Source: Ottowia sp. oral taxon 894
GTDB taxonomy: Bacteria > Pseudomonadota > Gammaproteobacteria > Burkholderiales > Burkholderiaceae_C
DNA length: 64,000 nt
Assembly (NCBI RefSeq): GCF_001262075.1
Contig: NZ_CP012073.1
Span: forward strand, 1,488,001-1,552,000
Direction: 5' to 3'
Part shown: piece by piece, positions 57,388-64,000 of the stretch
How positions within the stretch are numbered: position 1 is the stretch's first letter
Layout of the letters: every line of letters begins with the position of its first letter
Notes under the pieces: model-generated
The model's input: only the letters and a program-made list of their open reading frames with translations
Databases searched by the model: none
Told to the model about the DNA's origin: nothing
Translations under genes and position numbers: made by a program

Positions 57388-58806
57388 TCAGCTCCGCTCG
57401 GCCATTGGGCTGGCAAAGCCTGGTGAAACCACCTGGCGCTGTTCGGGCCGCCTGGCCATGGCTTTGGAAAGCGACAGGTGCAGCACGAACGTGATGATGA
57501 GCGCCGCCAGCCCTGACGGAAAGTCAAACGGCAGCGGCAGCTTGTACTGGAACGCCACGCCCGCCACGGCTCCGGCGCTGAATGAGAGGATGGCGGGCCA
57601 GCGCACGGGCGGCATGTCGTTGGGGTTGGCCGTGGCGTATTCGGCGCGGCGCACGAAGTAAAAGTCCGCCAGGATGGGGCCGGCCAGCGGCACGAAGGCC
57701 GCGCCCAAAATGGTGATGAAGTGCCCGAAAAGATGGCTGTAAAAGCCCAGCGCCCCCAGCACGGAGCCAAGAGCGCCCACGATGATGACAATGCGCCCGC
57801 GCGGCCAGCGCGCGCCCAGCGATTCGGCGCTAGGCCCCACGTACAGCGCGTTGCAGTACAGCTCGGACATATTGGTCGTCCACAGCGCCAGCACCCACAG
57901 CGCCACGCCCAGCACGGTGAGGATGACGCCCTTTTGCACCATCCAGGCGATGAAGTCCGAATTGCCCGTGGCCACCGCCCCCAGGTAGCCCACCACGTTG
58001 AGCAGCGGATTGGTGAGCACGAAGCAGGCCGCCGCGCCCACCAGCACGTGCGCGGCGTTTTTCGCGTAGCGGAAGATGTCCACGCCCATGATCACGCCCG
58101 CAATCCACGCGCCAATCAGCACTGTGACGGCCGTGCCGGGCGTCATGCCCGAGCGCGTGGCCGCCTGCCGCAGCACCGCGCCCATGCCGCCGGCCTCGCC
58201 CACCATCATCACGGCCACCACCACGGCCACCACCAGCACGAAGGGCGTGGCCGCCGACGAAATCTTCTCGATCGCGGCAATGCCCCGCCAGGCCGAATAG
58301 GTGAACACCGCGCCCCACAGCAGGCACAGCAGCACGTATTCGAGCGACAGGCCATTGACCACCGTCACGCCCGTCACATCGCCCAGCGCCGCCTTGAAAA
58401 TGTCGCCCACCATGCCGGTGATGGAAGCGAACCAGCCCAGCGTCAGGCAGGCCATGATGAGCATGGGCAGCACCATGCCCTTGCGCCCGTAGGAAATGCG
58501 CGAAATCAGCGAAAGATTCAGCCCCGTGCGCATGGCCGCGTAACCCAGCAGAAAAGTCAGCGCCAGCAGCAGCCCCTCGCCCGTGGCAATGGCCAGCAGC
58601 GCCTGGCCAAACGGCATGCCCGGCTGGCCGCCCTGGCCCGCCAGCTGCCCGCCCACGATCAGCCCCGTGGGCACATAGCCAAAGCCCACCCAGATGGCGA
58701 ACATGGCCCACCAAGAGCGGCGCGCGCCGCGCGGCACCGGCTCCAGCATGAACTCCTCATTGCCTTGCGGCTCCTGGCGGCCGCCGGCTGCGGGCAGATC
58801 AGACAC
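57388..58806 (-). CDS. NCS1 family nucleobase permease (cytosine/purine type)
   Basis: 472 residues, about 12 membrane helices. NEEFMLEPVPRGARRSWW at the N terminus and AIWVGFGYVPTG are typical of CodB/NCS1 carriers. GTG 58806 is chosen because AAGGAG lies 10 bases before it and the family residues before LEPVP are kept; ATG 58749 is the shorter choice. Divergent from puuE, so a purine or allantoin-related substrate is likely. Confidence 0.85.
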   Translation of the reverse strand: MSDLPAAGGRQEPQGNEEFMLEPVPRGARRSWWAMFAIWVGFGYVPTGLIVGGQLAGQGGQPGMPFGQALLAIATGEGLLLALTFLLGYAAMRTGLNLSLISRISYGRKGMVLPMLIMACLTLGWFASITGMVGDIFKAALGDVTGVTVVNGLSLEYVLLCLLWGAVFTYSAWRGIAAIEKISSAATPFVLVVAVVVAVMMVGEAGGMGAVLRQAATRSGMTPGTAVTVLIGAWIAGVIMGVDIFRYAKNAAHVLVGAAACFVLTNPLLNVVGYLGAVATGNSDFIAWMVQKGVILTVLGVALWVLALWTTNMSELYCNALYVGPSAESLGARWPRGRIVIIVGALGSVLGALGFYSHLFGHFITILGAAFVPLAGPILADFYFVRRAEYATANPNDMPPVRWPAILSFSAGAVAGVAFQYKLPLPFDFPSGLAALIITFVLHLSLSKAMARRPEQRQVVSPGFASPMAERS

Positions 58807-58954
58807 TTTTTCACTCCTTGCGAAATGGCGTTGCAAAGCACAGCATCTTGCGCCCAAAATGGCCTCTTGTAACTTGTGGGTATTCACAATGTGATTGGCG
58901 TTTCTCCGCTTCCTAGAATCCAGCTGTTTCCACCCACAGAGAAAGGCCCATGCC

Positions 58955-59938
58955 ATGCCCAGCCCGGAACAAATCGCCAAAAACCACTGGTACCGCAACG
59001 ACGACCTGCCCGGCGTCAGCGGCCCCGAGCGCGAAATCATTGGCTACGGCGAGCGCCCGCCCCGCATCCGCTGGGACGGGGGCGCCAAAGTCGCCATCAA
59101 CATCGTCGTCAATTACGAAGAAGGCTCCGAAAAAACCTTCGCCATGGGCGACCACATGAATGACGGCATGTACGAGCTGCCCTTCAACGTGGACGACCAG
59201 CGCGACCTCGCCAAGGAATCCATGTACGAATACGGCTCGCGCGCCGGCGTGTGGCGGCTGCTGCGCATCTTCGACCGCTGCCAGGTGCCCGCCACCTTCT
59301 TTGCCGCTGCCGTGGCGCTGGAGCGCAACCCCGAAGTCGCCCGCAAGCTCAACGAACGCGGCGACGAAGTCGTCGGCCACGGCTACCGCTGGATTGACCA
59401 CTACGAATACTCGCGCGAAGAAGAAAAAGCCCTCATCAACCTGGCGATGGACTCGTTCCAGAAAACCCTGGGCCGCCAGCCCAGCGGCTGGTACTGCCGG
59501 GAAATGTCCGTCAACACCCGCGAGCTGCTCGTGGAAGACGGGCGCTTTCTCTACGACTCCGACTACTACGGCGACGACCTGCCGCACTGGACCTTCATCA
59601 ACGGCAAATCCCACCTCATCGTGCCCTACTCGCTGGTCACCAACGACTGCCGCTACATCATGGGCACCGGCTTTGCCGCCGCCTCCGACTTCGTGGAAAT
59701 GGCCTCGCGCACGCTTGACCAGCTGCTCGACGACGGCGACGACTGCGGCCGCATGATGTCCATCGGCCTGCACCCGCGCATCACCGGCAACCCCGCCCGC
59801 GCCAACGGCCTGGCCGAATTCATCCGCTACGCGCAGTCCAAGAAAGACGCCGTCTTCATGCGCCGCGACGCCATCGCCCGCAAATTCATCGAACAAGTGC
59901 CCCGCCCCGCCACCCCGGCCGACCGGCCCAACCGCTGA
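58955..59938 (+). CDS. puuE: Allantoinase PuuE (polysaccharide-deacetylase fold)
   Basis: 327 residues. NodB-like fold family member that opens allantoin to allantoate without metal in known PuuE. NYEEGSEKTFAMGD, SRAGVWRLLRIFD, FFAAAVALERNPE and HPRITGNPAR match PuuE. ATG 58955 follows AAAGG. The NCS1 permease is divergent, giving an uptake-plus-breakdown unit for purines. Other genes of the pathway are not in the window. Confidence 0.9.
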   Translation: MPSPEQIAKNHWYRNDDLPGVSGPEREIIGYGERPPRIRWDGGAKVAINIVVNYEEGSEKTFAMGDHMNDGMYELPFNVDDQRDLAKESMYEYGSRAGVWRLLRIFDRCQVPATFFAAAVALERNPEVARKLNERGDEVVGHGYRWIDHYEYSREEEKALINLAMDSFQKTLGRQPSGWYCREMSVNTRELLVEDGRFLYDSDYYGDDLPHWTFINGKSHLIVPYSLVTNDCRYIMGTGFAAASDFVEMASRTLDQLLDDGDDCGRMMSIGLHPRITGNPARANGLAEFIRYAQSKKDAVFMRRDAIARKFIEQVPRPATPADRPNR

Positions 59939-59953
59939 GCCGCCCCCGCCACC

Positions 59954-59984
59954 AAAGCCTGCCCTCTCCCGGCAGGCTTTTTTT
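59954..59984 (+). terminator. Intrinsic terminator after puuE
   Basis: AAAGCCTGCC and GGCAGGCTTT pair around CTCTCCC, followed by T to 59984; starts 16 bases after the stop. Confidence 0.92.
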
Positions 59985-60033
59985 GTGCCTGTCACGGCCG
60001 TCAGCGCAACAGGCGGCGGAAAGAGAAACGTCA

Positions 60034-60113
60034 ATTTGCTTCTGAATCCATAGCGTGATGTCCTAGTGGAAAGAGCGCAAACGCTGTTTTCTACCCCTTT
60101 AATTTGCTTCTTT
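60034..60113 (-). repeat. Dispersed 80-bp intergenic repeat, copy 14
   Basis: Both end tetramers are changed from GAGC to AAGC but remain 68 bases apart. Minus-strand core TTCCACTAGGACATCACGCT. Confidence 0.88.
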
Positions 60114-60242
60114 TTCTGAAGCGAATACCGCCGCGCAGGCGCTGGCGCCGCCTGGTGGCGGGCCGCGCTGCGCCACAATCGCCCCCGGCCGCCGCCTTGC
60201 TCCCATGCGCCATCGCATGCGAAAAGGGCGGCGGCCAGCTTG

Positions 60243-60545
60243 ACAGGTGCCCCAAGGCTGCTTTCTTGCGGTCAAAGGGTTAAACGGGAAGCAGGTGCGC
60301 GTCTTCAGGCCATGCCGCAACGGCATGCGCCCGGGCCGCAAAGCCTGCGCTGCCCCCGCAACGGTCAGCGGAAACCAAACCCCGACAGCCAGCGCGCCCC
60401 TCGCGCGCGGCAGCCACTGCGCTTCTTGCCCTGAGCCATTCAGGGCTGGCGCGGGAAGGCCGGGGCCTCGCAGCAAGCCAGGCGCGCCTTCGCCAGAAGC
60501 CGCGTGCCGCCTGCGGCGGTCCGCAAGCCCGGATACCGGCCTGCC
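60243..60545 (+). promoter_or_regulatory. Cobalamin (adenosylcobalamin-type) riboswitch
   Basis: All main conserved parts occur in order: GGTGCC near the 5' end, GGGTTAAACGGGAAGCAGGTG (60277-60297), GCTGCCCCCGCAACGGTCAG (60349-60368), AGCCACTG (60412), CGGGAAGG (60452) and the B12 box AAGCCCGGATACCGGCC (60524-60540). The outer stem CAGGTGCC/GGCCTG closes it. About 300 bases, longer than usual because of GC-rich variable arms. Coenzyme B12 binding normally lowers expression of the downstream gene. The only gene downstream on this strand is pseudoazurin, 211 bases away. Confidence 0.93.
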
Positions 60546-60756
60546 CTCAAGCCTTTCCGTCGGCGGCTGCGGGCGTGCGGCTGGCCGGCCAAGGCCCATG
60601 CACCAGCCATGCCGCAAGGCGCGCGCCGTTTACCGCGCCGCCGTCTCGCATGACTTTCGCGCTGCCCGGCCCTGACCGCGCTTTTGCTCCCGCCTGCGCT
60701 GCCTTTTGGCAACCCATGCCGCTCGCGGGAGAAGCGGGCGGCCAGGAGATCAGCGC

Positions 60757-61302
60757 ATGTTCCACGCTCTACCCCCGGCCTCTGCGGCGCAGTCCGCCCG
60801 TGGCCTCATCCACAGTCATTCCCGCCGCCATTTCCATCGCCGTTCGCGCTGGCTTTTCAACGCTTTCGCGGCCCTCGCGCTGGCCTGCGCCGCGCATGCG
60901 CCCGCGCCCGCCTGGGCCAAAACCTGGGAAGTGAAGATGCTCAACCGCAACGCCACCGGCCCCATGCCCTTCGAGCCGGACTATCTGCACATCGCCCCTG
61001 GCGACAAGGTGAAATTTCTCGCCGTTCACAACGGTCACAACGCTGCCTCCATTCCCGGCATGGCTCCCGAGGGCGCGCCGTCCTTCACGGGCAAGATCAA
61101 CGAGGAAATCGAGGTGGCCTTCGAGCAGCCGGGCCTCTACGGCGTGCGCTGCATGCCGCACTACACCATGGGCATGGTCATGCTCATCCGCGTGGGCGAC
61201 GGCCCCGGCCCGCAGCAAATGCAGATTCCGCCCGAAGTGCCCGCCGCCGCGCAAAAGCGCTTTCACGAAATTGCCGCCCGCACCCAGCAGGCTGGCAAGT
61301 GA
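60757..61302 (+). CDS. Pseudoazurin (blue copper protein)
   Basis: 181 residues. Type 1 copper ligands H94 (GHN), C132, H135 and M140 are all present with family spacing. The export signal is long: an Arg/His-rich stretch and a hydrophobic segment, cleaved near PAWAK (about residue 54). ATG 60757 has AGGAG 9 bases before it. Pseudoazurins carry electrons in the periplasm, often to copper nitrite reductase or nitrous oxide reductase; neither is in the window. Preceded by a cobalamin riboswitch. An inverted repeat CTCCCGC (60688) / GCGGGAG could mask the leader. Confidence 0.93.
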   Translation: MFHALPPASAAQSARGLIHSHSRRHFHRRSRWLFNAFAALALACAAHAPAPAWAKTWEVKMLNRNATGPMPFEPDYLHIAPGDKVKFLAVHNGHNAASIPGMAPEGAPSFTGKINEEIEVAFEQPGLYGVRCMPHYTMGMVMLIRVGDGPGPQQMQIPPEVPAAAQKRFHEIAARTQQAGK

Positions 61303-61379
61303 GCCGCGCGCGGGTGAAAAAGAGCAGCAGGCGGCAGTGAAAAAGGGGGGCACGGAAATGGCCGGAAGGCCAGCACCAT

Positions 61380-61460
61380 ATTTGCTCCCGAATCCATAGC
61401 TTGAGGTCACGATGGAGGCTGCGCCATGCGGTATTTTTGCCCCTCTGCATTTGCTCCTGT
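61380..61460 (-). repeat. Dispersed 80-bp intergenic repeat, copy 15
   Basis: GAGC to GAGC 69 bases. The core is damaged (CATCGTGAC for CACTAGGAC) while the ends and GGGGCAAAAATACC are kept. Confidence 0.85.
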
Positions 61461-61550
61461 TTTTGCGCTGAAAGCTCCGCCCCGCCTTTCAGCCGCCCAC
61501 GCTGGCTGCGGCTTGGGAAAAGGGTTGAGGCCCAAGGCGGGGCGGCCGCT

Positions 61551-61868
61551 TTATCCGGCCTGCGGCAGCAGGCGGCGCAGGCGGGCCACTTCTTCCATCA
61601 GGTCGGCGGCAAGCGCTGCCAGCTGGGGGTCGGCGTCAAAGGCGCGCTCCAGGTGGGCGATGCGGCGCGCGCGGGTGAGGGCGGCGCTGGCAAAGCGCCA
61701 GGTGGCGGCGCTGTCGCCGCTCACCGGCTCCAGCACGCCGGCCTGCACGCGGGCGCTGACCCACTCGAGCGTCATGTGGCAGCCGCCGGCCAGGGTTTGC
61801 GGGTCGAGCGCGTCATCGGCCAGCAGCTGGGCGGCGCTGGCAAGGGTGTCGTCAAAAAGGGTTTGCAT
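61551..61868 (-). CDS. cbpM: Chaperone modulator CbpM
   Basis: 105 residues. MerR-like helical protein that binds the J domain of CbpA and inhibits it. LAGGCHMTLEWVSARVQAGVLEP and ARRIAHLERAFDAD fit the family. ATG 61868 starts 15 bases after the cbpA stop, the standard cbpA-cbpM order. Confidence 0.82.
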   Translation of the reverse strand: MQTLFDDTLASAAQLLADDALDPQTLAGGCHMTLEWVSARVQAGVLEPVSGDSAATWRFASAALTRARRIAHLERAFDADPQLAALAADLMEEVARLRRLLPQAG

Positions 61869-61882
61869 GCGTGTTCTCTCCT

Positions 61883-62887
61883 TCAGGCTCGGCGCGGATT
61901 GAAGCCGGGGTAGGCGTCGCGCAAGGCGGCCCAGGCGGCTTTTTGCGGCTCGGTCACGGCGCTGGGCACCGCCACTTGCAGCTCCAGATACAGATCGCCC
62001 GGCGCAGTGGCTGACGGGATGCCCCGGCCTTTGAGGCGCAGTTTGCGCCCGTGGCCGCTGCCTTCGGGCACGGTGACGGCGATGGCCTTGCCGTCGGGCG
62101 TGGTGATTTCGATGCTGCCGCCCAGCGCCGCTTCCCACGGGGCCACGCGCACTTTCAGCGTGACGTCGCGGCCTTGCACTTGCCAGCGTTCATCGGGGCG
62201 CAGGCGCACTTCCAGAAACAGGTCGCCCGCTTCGCCGCCGCCCAGGCCCGGATGGCCTTGCCCGGCCAGGCGGATGAGCTGGCCTTCTTTCACGCCTTGC
62301 GGAATTTTCACGCGCAGCGTGCGGTCAGCGGACTGAAGTTCGCCTTTTTCGTTCACGCGGCTGCCGCGCAGGGTGATGTGGCGTTCGGCGCCGTGGTAGG
62401 CGTCGGCCAGGTCCAGCTCGATGCGGGCGTGTTCGTCGCGCCCTTTTTGCGGGCCGGATGCGCGGGCGGCCCGGGCCTGGCGCGCCTGGCCGAACATCTG
62501 CTCGAAAAAGTCGCTGAACTGGCCTGCGTCTTCGCCGGTGTAGCCTGAAAAATCGCCCGTGAAGTGGTGAAAGCCGCCCGCACCGCCTTCCGCGCCAAAA
62601 CCTGAACCAAAGCCCGCGTTCCAGCCGGGCGGCGGGCGCACGTCGTCGCCGGAGCGCGCGCCTGCGGCCCAGGCTTGTGCGCCCACGCTGTCATAAATCT
62701 TGCGTTTTTCGGCATCGCCCAGCACGGTGTTGGCCTCGTTCACCTCGGCCATGCGGGCGGCGGCGTCTGGCTCTTTGCTCACGTCGGGGTGGTATTTGCG
62801 GGCCAGGCGGCGGTAGGCTTTTTTGATGTCGTCCTGGCTGGCGCTTTTGTCCACGCCCAGGATCTGGTAGTAGTCCTTGAATTGCAT
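61883..62887 (-). CDS. cbpA: Curved DNA-binding co-chaperone CbpA (DnaJ-like)
   Basis: 334 residues. J domain with HPD at residues 33-35, a Gly/Phe-rich linker (about 85-125), then two C-terminal substrate-binding domains ([31 protein letters not shown]). No zinc-finger Cys, which separates it from DnaJ. Stimulates DnaK and binds curved DNA in known members. First gene of cbpA-cbpM. Confidence 0.93.
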   Translation of the reverse strand: MQFKDYYQILGVDKSASQDDIKKAYRRLARKYHPDVSKEPDAAARMAEVNEANTVLGDAEKRKIYDSVGAQAWAAGARSGDDVRPPPGWNAGFGSGFGAEGGAGGFHHFTGDFSGYTGEDAGQFSDFFEQMFGQARQARAARASGPQKGRDEHARIELDLADAYHGAERHITLRGSRVNEKGELQSADRTLRVKIPQGVKEGQLIRLAGQGHPGLGGGEAGDLFLEVRLRPDERWQVQGRDVTLKVRVAPWEAALGGSIEITTPDGKAIAVTVPEGSGHGRKLRLKGRGIPSATAPGDLYLELQVAVPSAVTEPQKAAWAALRDAYPGFNPRRA

Positions 62888-62994
62888 GGCTTTCTACATG
62901 GAGTTGGGAAAAGGGGTTTCAACGCGAAAGGCCCTGCGGGAAAACGGGCCTGATTGTCGTCTGCGCGGCAAGCCCCGCCTGCCCGTGAGACCCG

Positions 62995-63072
62995 CGCCTG
63001 GATTCAGCATCAAATGGGCCGTTTGCGCCCGTGCAGACTGGACTCGCAGCTATGGTTTCAATAGTGGGCGGA
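62995..63072 (+). repeat. Degraded copy of the dispersed repeat
   Basis: ATTCAG, GCCGTTTGCGC, GACTGGACTCGCAGCTATG and AATAG..GGGC follow the family order with many changes; both end tetramers are lost. Lies between cbpA and the EamA gene. Confidence 0.45.
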
Positions 63073-63079
63073 AGGCGCT

Positions 63080-63982
63080 TCAGCGCCGCATCAGCACGGC
63101 CAGCAAGGCGGCGGAAAGAATCATGGCGCCGCCTGCCAGCGTGCCCGTGGCAATGGCAGCGGCGCCCAGCGCCACGGACGAGACGCTGGCGAACACCACT
63201 TCGGCCAGCATGATGAGCGAGGCCGTTTGCGCGGGCAGGTGCGCCGTGCCGTATTGCAGGGCCATGTTGCCCGTGAGCAGCGCCGCCGTCAGGCCCAGCG
63301 CCCAGGGCAGCCAGCCGGCCCAGTTGGCCAGGGCGGGCGGCGCGGCCAGATGGGCGGCCTGCGCGGCCAGCGCCACGCCAGCGGAGACGATGGCGCTGCC
63401 CAGAAACATGGCGAAGGTGCGCGCCGTGGCGGGCGTGCCGCGCCAGCGGCGCAGCAGCACGCCTGTCAAGGCAAAGGAAAAGCCCCCGGCGATGGCCAGC
63501 CAGTCCGCCTGGCTTTCGGGCCAGGGCCAGGCCACGCCGGGTTTTTTGAGCACCAGCGTCACGCCCGCCAGCGCCAGCGCCAGGCGCAGCAGCGCGCCCG
63601 CCGTGGGGCGCTCGCCCAGCAGCGCCCAGGCCAGCAGGATGGACCAGGCGGGCATCAGATAAAAAAGCAGCACCACGCGCATCACGTCGCCCACGGTGAC
63701 GGCCCAGTTGAAGCAAATGTTGGTCAGCCCCGCCGCAAGGGCCAGCGCGGCCAGCTTGGGATGGCGCGCCAGCTCGCCCAGCACGCGCGGCCGCCAAATC
63801 AGAAACAGCGCCACGCCGCACACATACACGAACACGGTGCTCCACAAGGGGTGCGAGCCGTGCTCGCGCAGGGCGCGAAAGGGCAGCCAGGAAGTGCCCC
63901 AGATGAAGGCGTTGAACAGCAGCACCAGCGCGGGCAGCGCGGCATTGGCGGGCCGCGCCACTGGCGCCGGGGCGGACTTCAT
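63080..63982 (-). CDS. EamA (DMT) family transporter
   Basis: 300 residues, ten hydrophobic segments in two EamA repeats. FIWGTSWLPFRALREHG at the start, VVLLFYLMPAWSILLAWALLGE and LIMLAEVVFASVSS mark the two repeats. Exports or imports small metabolites in the drug/metabolite superfamily; substrate unknown. The start ATG 63982 is close to the window edge, so an upstream start cannot be excluded. Confidence 0.85.
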   Translation of the reverse strand: MKSAPAPVARPANAALPALVLLFNAFIWGTSWLPFRALREHGSHPLWSTVFVYVCGVALFLIWRPRVLGELARHPKLAALALAAGLTNICFNWAVTVGDVMRVVLLFYLMPAWSILLAWALLGERPTAGALLRLALALAGVTLVLKKPGVAWPWPESQADWLAIAGGFSFALTGVLLRRWRGTPATARTFAMFLGSAIVSAGVALAAQAAHLAAPPALANWAGWLPWALGLTAALLTGNMALQYGTAHLPAQTASLIMLAEVVFASVSSVALGAAAIATGTLAGGAMILSAALLAVLMRR

Positions 63983-64000
63983 TGCCCCTGGCCCCCGTGG

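Overview
The window is a high-GC chromosomal segment that reads as a betaproteobacterium of the Burkholderiales, most likely family Comamonadaceae (inference from gene content, gene order such as cvpA-purF-metZ-gltX and lipB-lipA after a DUF493 gene, codon use and tRNA sequences; genus not determined). It is a housekeeping region. I see no insertion sequence, prophage, CRISPR array, rRNA operon or clear pseudogene. About 60 protein genes, three tRNAs, one clear riboswitch, two candidate small RNAs and one striking dispersed repeat family are described.

Layout. 1-5.1 kb: cvpA (5' cut off), purF, metZ, gltX. 5.1-5.5 kb: tRNA-Ala, tRNA-Glu and tRNA-Asp with their own promoter and terminator. 6-9.4 kb: an LprI-like secreted protein, an N-acetylmuramoyl-L-alanine amidase, fmt and azlCD, packed with 4-base or similar overlaps. 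9.6-14.4 kb: a DUF898 membrane protein, an M48 membrane peptidase and the formaldehyde detoxification pair frmA-fghA. 14.6-16.5 kb: serC and a ComEA-like helix-hairpin-helix protein. 16.7-23 kb: a complete Mrp/Pha-type cation/proton antiporter operon, with A and B fused. 23.3-26.5 kb: OsmC family, uracil-DNA-glycosylase-like, DUF493, lipB, lipA. 27-30.2 kb: argC and sucCD. 30.3-35 kb: TerC family, PP2C phosphatase, FHA protein and CHASE2-adenylate cyclase. 36-40 kb: purC and DUF1631. 40-48 kb: secF-secD-yajC, recX, rsmE, gatBAC. 48.3-51.1 kb: mreBCD. 51.1-56.6 kb: an FecB/C/E-type ABC importer beside an ATP-grasp protein, a DUF4298 protein and a siderophore-esterase-like hydrolase. 57.4-60 kb: NCS1 permease and allantoinase puuE, divergent (purine breakdown). 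60.2-61.3 kb: a cobalamin riboswitch followed by pseudoazurin. 61.5-64 kb: cbpM-cbpA and an EamA transporter.

The most unusual feature is a family of about 80-bp elements found in 15 intergenic places (plus two probable relics), in both orientations. Each has an (A)CAGGAGC-type block at both ends as a DIRECT repeat, with the two GAGC tetramers 68 or 69 bases apart in every copy. Between them lie a variable, A-rich, self-complementary part and a conserved core around CACTAGGAC..TCATGCTATGAAT. One copy supplies the start codon of rsmE, and one copy between mreB and mreC carries a 20-bp internal inversion. Other points of note are the cobalamin riboswitch in front of a blue-copper protein gene, and two intergenic regions that end in intrinsic terminators with no coding gene upstream on that strand, which suggests small RNAs.
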